This document shows, one piece after another, positions 8,309 through 16,408 of a stretch of DNA of 32,846 nucleotides (its first letter is position 1; every line of letters begins with the position of its first letter). A program made the position numbers and the translations under genes. Source of the DNA: JAOAIV01 sp038849555. Its GTDB lineage: Archaea > Thermoproteota > Bathyarchaeia > Bathyarchaeales > Bathycorpusculaceae. The stretch lies in assembly GCA_038849555.1 (NCBI GenBank), contig JAWCMT010000015.1:1-32846 (forward strand). The letters run 5' to 3'. The notes beneath the pieces were generated by a model. The model ran no database searches. It was not told the DNA's origin and saw only the letters and a program-made list of their open reading frames with translations.

Positions 8309-8548
8309 CTACTTGCTCTTTCCAAAGCATTCCATGCAGATGGCGACGATTTTAATGTTCTCAAGAGGCTGCCGTGGAAGAAGCAACCCTTTCGCTAACA
8401 CCGTGATATAACCCACTGGTTTCTCGCATTTTTGGCATCTTACGGGCTTCGAAACGGACATTTTCATTAACAAGTACCTTTCAAGCAACATTCTTAATAA
8501 AGCTAAATTTTCAGCTACATGTCCCAAAGAGCCTAAGTGTACAAGCAT
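8309..8548 (-). CDS. Small zinc-ribbon protein
   Basis: The protein carries CQKC and CMEC pairs about 35 residues apart, a likely four-cysteine zinc site, and ends GKSK. ATG 8548 is the first ATG of the frame. However, the only TATA-like site nearby (8560-8567) would start transcription near 8537, so the true start may be ATG 8467 or 8461, leaving about 50 aa with the whole zinc ribbon. No family is recognised. It is divergent from the proteasome gene. Confidence 0.55.
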   Translation of the reverse strand: MLVHLGSLGHVAENLALLRMLLERYLLMKMSVSKPVRCQKCEKPVGYITVLAKGLLLPRQPLENIKIVAICMECFGKSK

Positions 8549-8559
8549 GTTCAAAGCAG

Positions 8560-8567
8560 TTTATAAG
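8560..8567 (+). promoter_or_regulatory. TATA box of the proteasome beta gene
   Basis: TTTATAAG lies 51 nt before ATG 8618. A start point 25-27 nt downstream (near 8589) would leave a short leader carrying GGTGA at 8606-8610. That rules against the longer TTG start at 8582. The core is nearly symmetric and could also serve the minus-strand gene. Confidence 0.5.
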
Positions 8568-8617
8568 TAACCTTAATAGGTTTGCATGTGTATATCAACG
8601 GCAAAGGTGAAAAACTT

Positions 8618-9247
8618 ATGGAAGGATACGGCGCACAAGCACAACAGCAAGGATACGTTTGGATTCCAGGTGCAACAACAGTTGGTGTTGTCTGCAAAGA
8701 CGGAGTTATCTTAGCTTCTGAGAAGCGTGAAACATACGGTTACCTTGTCGTAAGCAAGGGCGTCAAAAAAGTTTTCAAAATCACCGATCAAATAGGCGCG
8801 GCTTGCGCAGGGTTAGTTGGCGACATGCAAATTCTCGCGCGAGAAGTGGAAGCGCAGGCTAATCTGTTCAGCATGGATACTGGCAGAAAAATCTCTGTGA
8901 AAGCCGCAGCTAAACTCATGTCTGTCATACTCTTCAACCGACGTTACGCGCCACTAATCACGCAGACCATTGTGGGTGGTTTAGATGAAGATGGTCCGTC
9001 GCTTTACGTCTTGGACGTGCTGGGCTCGTTGATACCTGATAAATATGCTGTGGTAGGGTCTGGAACAGAAATAGCCGTGGGCGTTCTGGAAGAGGGCTAC
9101 AAAGATGGCTTAAGCCTAGAAGAGGCGAAAGCGCTGGTTACTCGCGCAATAAAATCAGCAATAAGCAGAGACTCCATGAGCGGCGACGGCATAGACTTCC
9201 TTATAATAACCAAAGACGGCATAACAGAGGAATCAACAAAATTCTAA
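8618..9247 (+). CDS. psmB: Proteasome beta subunit with Ala at the catalytic Thr1 position
   Basis: The 209-aa protein has the full beta-type Ntn-hydrolase fold: an 18-residue leader ending in Gly, then ATTVGVVCKDGVILASEKR, the body, GSG and SGDGID. In active archaeal beta subunits the residue after the Gly is the nucleophilic Thr (GTTTVG); here the aligned residue is Ala (codon GCA at 8672). Glu17 and Lys33 equivalents are kept. Crenarchaea have a second, catalytically dead beta subunit with this type of start, and SEKR...YG..VSK, GSLI and SGDGID fit that group from memory. It likely sits in the 20S ring with an active beta encoded elsewhere. ATG 8618 is chosen for its GGTGA site 7 nt upstream. 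Confidence 0.88.
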   Translation: MEGYGAQAQQQGYVWIPGATTVGVVCKDGVILASEKRETYGYLVVSKGVKKVFKITDQIGAACAGLVGDMQILAREVEAQANLFSMDTGRKISVKAAAKLMSVILFNRRYAPLITQTIVGGLDEDGPSLYVLDVLGSLIPDKYAVVGSGTEIAVGVLEEGYKDGLSLEEAKALVTRAIKSAISRDSMSGDGIDFLIITKDGITEESTKF

Positions 9248-9331
9248 GCCGCAAATTTTTAGCAGAAAAAACCATATAGCCTCTAAGCCCGCATAAGAGC
9301 ATTTATATCCCATTTTGAGGGAGAACCAAAT

Positions 9332-9958
9332 TTGCCTTTCGAACTAAGCCTAGAAGAAGGCACTTTCCTTGTTCAACTTGCACGCAAAGCCGTAAAAGAG
9401 TATCTGCAAACAGGGAAAACCATTAAACCACCAGCGGATGCACCTAAGAAACTGCTCGAACACTGCGGCGTTTTTGTCACGATAAACAACTTGAAAAATG
9501 ACGAAAAAACTCTGCGCGGCTGCATAGGCTACCCCTATCCCACTAATCCGCTTGTGGAAGCAGTCATAGACTCAGCCATAAGCGCGGCAACACGCGACCC
9601 ACGTTTTCATCCACTTTCCCTAAAAGAGCTTGGCAATGTGGTTTTCGAGGTAAGCGTGCTCACGCCGCCTGAGCTGGTGGAAGTGAAAAAGCAAGAAGAC
9701 TACGTGTCAAAAATCAAAGTCGGCGAAGACGGTTTAATCGTGGAGAAAGGCCTTTTTAAGGGGCTGCTGCTGCCACAGGTGCCTGTTGAATGGGGCTGGT
9801 GTGAAGAGGAATTTCTCTGCCAATGCTGCATCAAAGCTGGTCTTCCCCCGGACAGTTGGCTGACAAAGGGCACTCGCATCTACAAGTTCAGCGCCATAAT
9901 TTTCGAGGAAGAAACGCCTGATGGCAAAGTTAAGCGCTTGAGCTTAAGCAAAAATTAA
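9332..9958 (+). CDS. AMMECR1-domain protein
   Basis: The 208-aa protein spans the AMMECR1 (PF01871) domain. The hallmark LRGCIGYPYPTNPL occurs near residue 65, and the usual RDPRFHPLSLKEL and EDGLIVEKG..GLLLPQVPVEWGW blocks follow. A Cys-rich CQCC lies near residue 170. The biochemical role is not established; in many prokaryotes this domain occurs with MEMO and a radical SAM protein. Here MEMO is about 3.3 kb downstream and no radical SAM gene is in the window. The start is TTG at 9332, preceded by GGGAG and by a TATA-like TTTATATC at 9302-9309. Confidence 0.9.
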   Translation: MPFELSLEEGTFLVQLARKAVKEYLQTGKTIKPPADAPKKLLEHCGVFVTINNLKNDEKTLRGCIGYPYPTNPLVEAVIDSAISAATRDPRFHPLSLKELGNVVFEVSVLTPPELVEVKKQEDYVSKIKVGEDGLIVEKGLFKGLLLPQVPVEWGWCEEEFLCQCCIKAGLPPDSWLTKGTRIYKFSAIIFEEETPDGKVKRLSLSKN

Positions 9959-9970
9959 ACCTGCTTACGC

Positions 9971-11119
9971 TCATCTTTTTAAGCTTTCAACTATCTCCAC
10001 GGCTCGTTTTAGGCCATTAAATCTGTTAGAAAACTCGTTAAGCCTCATGACGTTTCGCTTAAAGATTTGTCTTTCCTCTTCGATTTTCTGGACTGCAACC
10101 ATGAACTCCTGCGCGCTCTTGGCCGTCATTGAGCAATGTAGCTTTTGAAGTTTCGCCGCGTTCCCCCTCTGCTCAGGCTGCGTTGGAATGCAAATGCTTG
10201 GCTTCGCGTATTTTATGGTTTCAAAGCAGCTCATGTGTCCACCGCTGAAGACCACCAGCTTGGCATTTCGCATGTGTTCACGGCGTTCTTGCGCGGAGAG
10301 CCACGTGTGCATTTCGCAGTTGCCTTTTCTCAAGGTGATTTTTTCGCCTGGAATTCCTAGGCTGATTATGCTTTTCGTTTCAAACTGTTCAAGCATGGGC
10401 AAAACGGTGCGCATTAGTTTGGCGCGTGTTCCGTAAGGCCCACTTATTGGAACAAATATGTGCTCTTCTGCGCCAGGCGTGTAGGTTGTGTCAAGGAAAC
10501 TGCCTACAAATTCAACTTTGTTGCTTATGCCTACGCTTTCTAAATCGCCAATGTTGTATTCGCTAACAGTGTAAGGTGGCGGATTGTCGGGAATGATTAT
10601 TTTTGTACATTGCTTTACGTAGCGTTCGACTATTCGCTCACCAGGGCTAAGCGCGGCGGAAAAGCTGTGGCTCGGTCTGACTACGTTCGTTATGTAGACT
10701 GAGCGAATATCCCACCTGGCCGCGAGACGTAGCGCATGTATATCGCCATCGGCGATTATTAGGTCAGGCTTTATCTTCCTGATATGCCGCCGAAGGTCAT
10801 AGTAGCGGTGGATGGTTTCCATGCCGCTGGAGTTTTTAATCGCGAATTTGCCTTTTTCATTGTTAAAGTAAGGAAGCGGAAACAGGATGTTGATGAGTGA
10901 TGCCGAGGTGACTATGCCCGCAGCGTTTTCATACCATGCTACAGGTGTGCATGGGTAAACTTGTTTGAACTCTTTACGTAGCAGTTCGTAGGCTTTGCCT
11001 CCAGAGAAAAAGAACAACTCGTGTCCTTGCGCCTCTAGTTTTTTCCCTAGGGGTATAAGCCTGGAAACATGTCCTAAGCCGAGTTCAGAGCAGCTAAGCA
11101 TTAGACGCATAGTATCCAT
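9971..11119 (-). CDS. GT-B glycosyltransferase, MurG/UDP-glycosyltransferase type
   Basis: The 382-aa protein has the two-Rossmann GT-B layout. The N-terminal acceptor half starts CSELGLGHVSRLIPL...GHELFFFSGG, like MurG and glycosyltransferase family 28. The C-terminal half has FSGGHMSCFETIKYAKPSICIPTQPEQRGNA, the nucleotide-sugar-binding Gly-rich loop plus Glu and Gln-rich loop. It probably transfers a sugar to a lipid or surface glycan; donor and acceptor are unknown. ATG 11119 is preferred over TTG 11122. A TATA-like TTAAAAATAAAT at 11137-11148 sits about 25 nt upstream, so the mRNA is probably leaderless. It is divergent from the enolase gene. Confidence 0.85.
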   Translation of the reverse strand: MDTMRLMLSCSELGLGHVSRLIPLGKKLEAQGHELFFFSGGKAYELLRKEFKQVYPCTPVAWYENAAGIVTSASLINILFPLPYFNNEKGKFAIKNSSGMETIHRYYDLRRHIRKIKPDLIIADGDIHALRLAARWDIRSVYITNVVRPSHSFSAALSPGERIVERYVKQCTKIIIPDNPPPYTVSEYNIGDLESVGISNKVEFVGSFLDTTYTPGAEEHIFVPISGPYGTRAKLMRTVLPMLEQFETKSIISLGIPGEKITLRKGNCEMHTWLSAQERREHMRNAKLVVFSGGHMSCFETIKYAKPSICIPTQPEQRGNAAKLQKLHCSMTAKSAQEFMVAVQKIEEERQIFKRNVMRLNEFSNRFNGLKRAVEIVESLKR

Positions 11120-11320
11120 CAAGTAAAGGGTATGGATTTATTTTTAATCCTTCTTATTTGAAGGAAAGACATATGCCAAGTTATTCTCAAGCAGCTTTTA
11201 TAGCGCTCTTTATTCTGCATGGGCGCGAGCGCATGGCTTTTTAGACATTAAGTTAAATGTCAATTCTCCGAAAAAGTAAATAATGGCTTAATTAAAGGTA
11301 TAGCGCTTGAGGCAAAAACT

Positions 11321-12574
11321 GTGTCGTCAATGATTGAAGATATAATCGCCCGGAAAATCTTCAATAGTAGAGGAGAAGAAACCATAGAAGTTGACATTAT
11401 AACGGCTTCAGGTTTCGGTAGAGCTTCTGCGCCTTCTGGGAAAAGCCGCGGCAACGCTGAAGTGCTTTATTATCCGCAAGGCGGAGTTGATCAAGCGCTT
11501 AAGAAGATCGATGAGTTGATAGCGCCTGAAATCGCTGGTTTAAACGCTGACTCCCAAGAAGAGATTGATAATATGCTCCATGAGATTGATGGCACAGAAA
11601 ACTTTAGCAACATCGGCGGAAACACAGCTTTCGCCATATCATTAGCCAGCGCGGAAGCAGCGGCGAACTCGCACAGTCTCCTTTTGTTCCAATTTTTAGG
11701 AGGAAACATCGCTAACACGCTTCCATATCCGCTTGGGAACTGCATAAGCGGAGGAGCCCATACACGTGGCAAAACACCAGATATCCAAGAGTACTTAGCG
11801 CTTCCTCATGGTGCCGAATCATTTCTTGAAGCGGCAACCGCTAATGTTCAAATTCATAAGAAAATAGGTGACGCCTTAAAAAAGAAGGACAAACTTTTCA
11901 GCGGCGGAATAAGCTCTGAGGGCGCATGGATCGCGAACATTGGAAACTTGGATGCCTTGGAAATAATGGCTAAAGCATGTGAGGAAGTAGGCAACGAGCT
12001 GGATTTTGAATGTGGTTTTGGTCTGGATGTTGCTGCATCTTCACTGTGGCAGGAAAAAGAAGATAAGTACATTTACGAGAATGAAGGTAAAAAGCGAGAC
12101 ACCGCTGAGCAGCTCGAGTTTATTTTAGACTTAATAGAAAAGTACCATCTTGTGTATGTTGAGGATCCATTCCATGAAGAGGACTTTGAGAGTTTCGCTG
12201 AGCTTACCAGGAAGGTTAAGGACTGCTTGATTTGTGGCGACGACTTATTTACGACAAACAGTGAGCGCTTAAATCGTGGAATAAAGCTTAATGCAGCAAA
12301 TGCCATTATAATTAAGGTTAACCAGATCGGGACACTCACTGACGCATGGGAAACCATTGAAACCGCACAGAAGCATGGCTACGCAACAGTAATGTCGCAT
12401 CGTTCCGGAGACACATGCGATTGGCACATTGCTCACTTGGCTGTGGCATTCCGATGCCCAATGATAAAAACAGGCGTTATTGAAGGAGCACGTGTAGCGA
12501 AAATAAATGAGTTAATAAGGATCGAGCATTTCTTAGGTGATAAGGCTAAAATGGCTAATTTAAAAATACTTTAA
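11321..12574 (+). CDS. eno: Enolase (phosphopyruvate hydratase) family protein
   Basis: The 417-aa protein converts 2-phosphoglycerate to phosphoenolpyruvate if it acts as a typical family member. Metal and catalytic residues are in place: GLDVAASS (Asp), VEDPF (Glu), GDDLF (Asp), KVNQIGT (catalytic Lys), SHRSGDT (His/Arg) and IKTG (Lys). The second catalytic Glu is in SSEGAW. The mobile loop normally read as PSGASTG is PSGKSRG here, and the canonical DEGG is SEGA, so it is diverged. GTG 11321 is chosen because GAGG lies 8 nt upstream; ATG 11330 is the alternative. It leads an operon with uS2 and MEMO, a conserved archaeal order. Confidence 0.9.
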   Translation: MSSMIEDIIARKIFNSRGEETIEVDIITASGFGRASAPSGKSRGNAEVLYYPQGGVDQALKKIDELIAPEIAGLNADSQEEIDNMLHEIDGTENFSNIGGNTAFAISLASAEAAANSHSLLLFQFLGGNIANTLPYPLGNCISGGAHTRGKTPDIQEYLALPHGAESFLEAATANVQIHKKIGDALKKKDKLFSGGISSEGAWIANIGNLDALEIMAKACEEVGNELDFECGFGLDVAASSLWQEKEDKYIYENEGKKRDTAEQLEFILDLIEKYHLVYVEDPFHEEDFESFAELTRKVKDCLICGDDLFTTNSERLNRGIKLNAANAIIIKVNQIGTLTDAWETIETAQKHGYATVMSHRSGDTCDWHIAHLAVAFRCPMIKTGVIEGARVAKINELIRIEHFLGDKAKMANLKIL

Positions 12575-12590
12575 GGGAGAAAAAAGGGTA

Positions 12591-13280
12591 ATGTCGGAAG
12601 AAGAATTAGGTGGAAATTCGCCGGAAGTCAAACCTGAAAAAGAACAAGAAGAGCCCATGATGGAGGGGCTTTTACTACCCCGTGACACCCTTCTATCAGC
12701 GGGAATACACATTGGAACAAGAATGAAAACTAGAGACATGGAACAATTCATATACCGTGTTAGGCCGGATGGCTTATTTGTTTTAGACGTTAAAAGAACT
12801 GATGAACGCATAAGGATTGCCGCTAAATTCCTAGCACGTATTGAGCCCTCAAAGGTGGCGGTGGCAGCTGCTAGACTTTATGCGCATGAGCCTGTGAAGA
12901 AATTCTGCGAGCTAACTGGCGCCACGCCTATTGTGGGCCGTTTTATTCCTGGACTCTTGTCAAATCCGCTGTATACTAACCGCATAGACCCTGAAGTTAT
13001 TGTGGTTTCGGATCCGAGAGCTGATGCTCAAGCCGTTAAGGAAGCGTCGAAAGTGGGCATACCGATAGTGGCGTTATGCAGCACTGACAACGAGTTTGCT
13101 GGAGTAGATTTTGTTATTCCGACAAACAATAAGGGCAGAAGAGCCTTAGCAGTTATCTTTTGGCTTCTCGCTCGACAGGTTCTGCGTGAAAGAGGCGAGT
13201 TAGCAGCGGACAAGGATCCATCGGCGACAATTGAGGATTTTGAGGCGAAGCTTTCAAAGGAAGAGGAGGAAGAAAGCTGA
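12591..13280 (+). CDS. rps2: Small-subunit ribosomal protein uS2
   Basis: The 229-aa archaeal-type S2 is a structural protein of the 30S head. Recognisable blocks are LLSAGIHIGTRMKTRDMEQFIYRVRPDGLFVLD, GRFIPGLLSNP, PEVIVVSDPRADAQAVKEASKVGIPIVALCSTDN and the NNKGRRALAVIFWLLARQVL helix. The acidic tails (about 20 residues at the N-terminus, EEEEES at the C-terminus) are common in archaeal S2. It starts 16 nt after enolase with GGGAG upstream, and MEMO follows after 4 nt, so the three genes are one transcript. Confidence 0.96.
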   Translation: MSEEELGGNSPEVKPEKEQEEPMMEGLLLPRDTLLSAGIHIGTRMKTRDMEQFIYRVRPDGLFVLDVKRTDERIRIAAKFLARIEPSKVAVAAARLYAHEPVKKFCELTGATPIVGRFIPGLLSNPLYTNRIDPEVIVVSDPRADAQAVKEASKVGIPIVALCSTDNEFAGVDFVIPTNNKGRRALAVIFWLLARQVLRERGELAADKDPSATIEDFEAKLSKEEEEES

Positions 13281-13284
13281 GGCG

Positions 13285-14136
13285 ATGACGGCAATTCGGC
13301 GCCCACGTGTCGCAGGAACGTTCTACGAGGGGAACGCCGAAGAGCTAAAAATGCAGATTGAAAATTGTTTTCTTCATAAGTTAGGTCCCAAAAAGCTTCC
13401 GAAAGTTAACGAAAAAGGTCCACGAAAAATAATCGGTCTTGTTTGCCCGCACGCTGGTTACATGTATTCTGGCCCTGTGGCAGCCCATGCCTATTACGAA
13501 TTAGCTTCAGACGGTAGGCCAGACACTGTTGTAATTTTGGGGCCGAATCATACTGGCTATGGCAGTGCTTTAGCTTTGATGAATGAGGGTGTTTGGCGTA
13601 CGCCGCTGGGCGATGTTGAAGTTGACGTTGAAACAGCCAACCAAATAGTGCAGAAGGCGCGTTTGGTGGATGTGGATGAGCTGGCCCATCGTTTTGAGCA
13701 CTCAATTGAGGTCCAGTTGCCTTTTCTACAGTACATTTACGGTTCCAATTTCCGGTTTGTGCCTATATGTTTCCAAATGCAAGATTTACCATCAGCCGTA
13801 GAAGTAGGACATGCGCTTGCAGAAGTTTTAGCCAGCAGAAACGCTGTGGTTATTGCTTCCTCAGATATGACTCATTACGAGCCGCAGAAACACGCTGCCG
13901 CGAAAGATTTGGCGGCGCTTAGTGCCGTAGAGGCTATGGATGCGCAGCAGTTTTACTCGATTATTGAAGCGCGTAATGTAACTGCATGCGGCTATGGTCC
14001 TATTGCTGCGGCGATAACGGCTGCAAAGGGTTTAGGCGCCAAGGAATCGAAGGTGCTTTGCTACAAGAGCAGTGGCGACGTAACCGGCGATTACTCCAGT
14101 GTAGTCGGGTATGCTGCGGTGTGCTTTAGAAAGTAG
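13285..14136 (+). CDS. MEMO-family protein
   Basis: The 283-aa protein has the MEMO (PF01875) fold, related to nonheme iron dioxygenases. The metal/active-site set is present: HAGYMYSGPVAAHAY, GPNHTGYG, SSDMTHYEP and VTACGYGPI with its cysteine. The in vivo reaction is not established; the human member binds copper. ATG 13285 gives the usual MTAIRRPRVAGTFYEG start; a longer frame reaching into uS2 is rejected. It follows uS2 by 4 nt, as in many archaea. AMMECR1, its common partner, is at 9332-9958. Confidence 0.93.
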   Translation: MTAIRRPRVAGTFYEGNAEELKMQIENCFLHKLGPKKLPKVNEKGPRKIIGLVCPHAGYMYSGPVAAHAYYELASDGRPDTVVILGPNHTGYGSALALMNEGVWRTPLGDVEVDVETANQIVQKARLVDVDELAHRFEHSIEVQLPFLQYIYGSNFRFVPICFQMQDLPSAVEVGHALAEVLASRNAVVIASSDMTHYEPQKHAAAKDLAALSAVEAMDAQQFYSIIEARNVTACGYGPIAAAITAAKGLGAKESKVLCYKSSGDVTGDYSSVVGYAAVCFRK

Positions 14137-14203
14137 CTTTGGCGTTTATTCGTGGAAACGACTGTAAGCCTCCCTTACTGAAAGGGCAGTGAAAGCTTTC
14201 TGC

Positions 14204-15361
14204 TTAGATTTTGAAGTATTTTCCATAAAGAAGTATGCCGACTATGAGGATAGCTGCGCAGGACACGGAAACTGTTGCTAAGTCCAGCAGCACAGTGGGG
14301 CTAGTGATGGGAGCGCCTCTTAAGAATAGAGAAGTCAGAGCATCTGTTACGTAGTAGCTGGGTACGAATTTGCCTGCAACTTGGACTGCTGAAGAGAGGG
14401 ATGCGCCGACGAAGGTGCCGAGGAACAGCTGTGGAAGCACGAAGAGAAACGAGAGGCCTGTTGCTGCGCCGGATGATTTTGCGATTGTGGCTGTTATTAA
14501 ACCGAATCCAATGTTTGATAAGGAGAAGACCAGCACCAGCGTGAAAGCAAAAACGTAGACGGGTAGCGCTACATTTGGTCTGAATCCCATTAGATAGATC
14601 ATGATAAAGACCAGCGCTGCTTGAACTAGCGCAATCAGCATGTAAGCGATAACTTGGCTGATCATGAATTCCGTCGGTGTTGTTGGTGTAATTCTGATTC
14701 TTTTCATCATGCCATTTTCGCGGTCTTGCATAAATGATTGGGCCACCATCATTATGAGAAAAATAGAGGCAAAAGTAAACATACCAGGTGCCATGAAGGC
14801 AAATGCTGAAGGCGCTTCCACAGTTACTAGAGAGGAGATTTCTAGGCGGAATGGGGTTGTGACTGCTTGCTGGCTCTGGCCAGTGATTGCCGTCAAGATT
14901 TGCTGGATAATCGGCGGTAGGGCTTGGGTTGCGACAAGGGAGCCTTGATCCAAGTATAGGGAGATAGTGGCGTTTGTCCACATGTCCGGATTACCTGACG
15001 CTACTTGGTATGAGGCATAGCTTTGGCTGAAGTCGCTTGGTATTATCATGACGCCTTGAATTTTCCCCTGCAATAGATCGCTTTGAGCTGTTTGATTGTC
15101 AACGTAAACCTGCACTTTCAGTATCTTTGTTTCAGACAACGCGGCTATGAGTATCTTGGAGGCATTTATCGAAGTTGGTTGGTCCATGTTAACTACGCCA
15201 AGCTGGTAAGCGGCTTGTTCGCCTCCAACTCCGCCAAAGGAGGCGCCGAAAGCAAAAACGAAGACTACGGGAAACAAGAAAATCATGAACAGAACCGCTG
15301 GTTCTCTAAAGGTTTTCTTCATTTCTTTTTTGGTTAAGGCTAAAACTCGCTGAGGCTTCAG
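14204..15361 (-). CDS. ABC-2 type transporter permease, probable CTG start
   Basis: The protein has one N-terminal helix (EPAVLFMIFLFPVVFVFAFG), a large extracytoplasmic domain (about residues 45-185) and five C-terminal helices with QDRENGMMKRIRITPTTPTEF before the core. This is the layout of ABC-2 drug or lipid exporters (PF12698/PF01061 type). The first ATG (15322) cuts into the expected amphipathic N-terminus. The frame stays open upstream to the ATPase stop, and CTG at 15361 lies 6 nt after GGAG, directly after that stop. I therefore take CTG as the likely start (385 aa). Its partner ATPase just upstream is broken, so export by this pair is doubtful. Confidence 0.8.
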   Translation of the reverse strand: MKPQRVLALTKKEMKKTFREPAVLFMIFLFPVVFVFAFGASFGGVGGEQAAYQLGVVNMDQPTSINASKILIAALSETKILKVQVYVDNQTAQSDLLQGKIQGVMIIPSDFSQSYASYQVASGNPDMWTNATISLYLDQGSLVATQALPPIIQQILTAITGQSQQAVTTPFRLEISSLVTVEAPSAFAFMAPGMFTFASIFLIMMVAQSFMQDRENGMMKRIRITPTTPTEFMISQVIAYMLIALVQAALVFIMIYLMGFRPNVALPVYVFAFTLVLVFSLSNIGFGLITATIAKSSGAATGLSFLFVLPQLFLGTFVGASLSSAVQVAGKFVPSYYVTDALTSLFLRGAPITSPTVLLDLATVSVSCAAILIVGILLYGKYFKI

Positions 15362-16108
15362 TTAAATCTCCTCTCTTATTTTCCTTCCTGTTAGCTTGAT
15401 GAACACTTCCTCTAGGTTCTTAACTTTATTCTTTGAAACTAAATCTTCAGGAACGCCAAGTGCGATGAGTTTTCCATGATCTATGATGCCTACGCGGTCG
15501 CATAATTCTTCAGCTTCTTCCATGTAGTGCGTAGTCAGTATGATTGTTTTGTCTTCTTTTTTCAGTTCTTTTATAAAATCCCATACCGCATGCCTTGATT
15601 GTGGATCCATAGCCACTGTGGGTTAATTCAAGAAGGCTATTTCTGGGTCATGAATAAGAGCAAGAATGAGGCTTAATCGGCGTTTCATTCCGCCACTGTA
15701 TTTGTCAACTTTTCTTTTGGCTTCTTCCTCAAGCCCCATCTTTTTGAGCAGGATGCTGCATCTCTTTTTAAGTGCCTCTTTATTCATCGCATAAAGATTT
15801 CCGAATAATTCAACGTTCTCTAAGCCAGTCAAGTATGGATAAAGCGCAGTTTCTTGAGGGCAGACTCCTATGAGCTCTTTAACTTTTGCCGTTTCCTTCT
15901 GAACGTCGTGACCGCCAACCGTGGCTGAGCCGCCGGTGGGTTTTATCAAGCCGCAGAGAACATTTATAATCGTGGTTTTGCCAGCGCCGTTTGGTCCCAG
16001 CAGCCCGAAAAGTTCGCCTTTTTCGACCTGCAGAGTTATGCCGCCTACTGCGGTGACATCTTCGAATTTTTTAACGAGATTTGTTATAACAACAGCTGAG
16101 CTGCTTAT
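15362..16108 (-). pseudogene. ABC transporter ATPase, decayed (ATA start, stop in Walker B)
   Basis: The frame reads as a complete ABC ATPase: FGLLGPNGAGKTT (Walker A, about 15991-16029), the Q-loop CPQETALYP, signature YSGGMKRRL, Walker B, and the H-loop TTHYMEEAEE. Where LDEPT is expected it reads FLN-stop-PTVAMDP, so Walker B Asp is Asn (AAT) and the catalytic Glu is TAA (15623-15625). No ATG, GTG or TTG precedes Walker A after the upstream stop. GGGAG at 16118-16122 is followed 9 nt later by ATA at 16108, where homologues would begin MSSS-like. Three independent changes argue for true decay rather than one sequencing error. Confidence 0.8.
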
Positions 16109-16408
16109 GTGGCTACGCTCCCTGCTTTAGAGTTTAGTTGAACAGATAATTAATGTTTATGGCACCATCGGCAAAACTTGGCTTTCATCTAATTTTGGGT
16201 TTTGACAGTTAGCTGGCAAAGGGAAAGTGCTTTAAACACAATATTGTGGAACAGTTTTCATACGCACGTTTGATCAAAATTCCTTACATAAGCCGAATAG
16301 AGAAACCGCTTTTTTGTATTCTGCTGCTATCGCTATGCTCTTTTTGGGCATTAACTAACTGTAAGCTTTTTTAAATGTTTGCGCTGAATAGTATAGTTAA
16401 TTTTAAAT
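16109..16408. promoter_or_regulatory. Divergent promoter region of ABC operon and RLAN gene
   Basis: No gene is seen in this 300-nt stretch. It contains a perfect 12-bp palindrome CACAATATTGTG (16237-16248) directly beside TTTAAA (16231-16236), a possible operator next to a TATA box for the ABC genes. Near the plus-strand gene, a TTTTTTAAATG stretch (about 16368-16378) lies 31-40 nt before ATG 16409, which has no SD, so a short or absent leader is likely. Confidence 0.4.

Noticed and set aside
8582..8617. TTG start giving a 12-residue longer proteasome subunit
   Set aside because: It lies before the start point predicted from the TATA box, while ATG 8618 has GGTGA at good spacing.
13231..13284. 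Longer MEMO start inside uS2
   Set aside because: The extra residues are the out-of-frame uS2 tail; ATG 13285 gives the normal family start.
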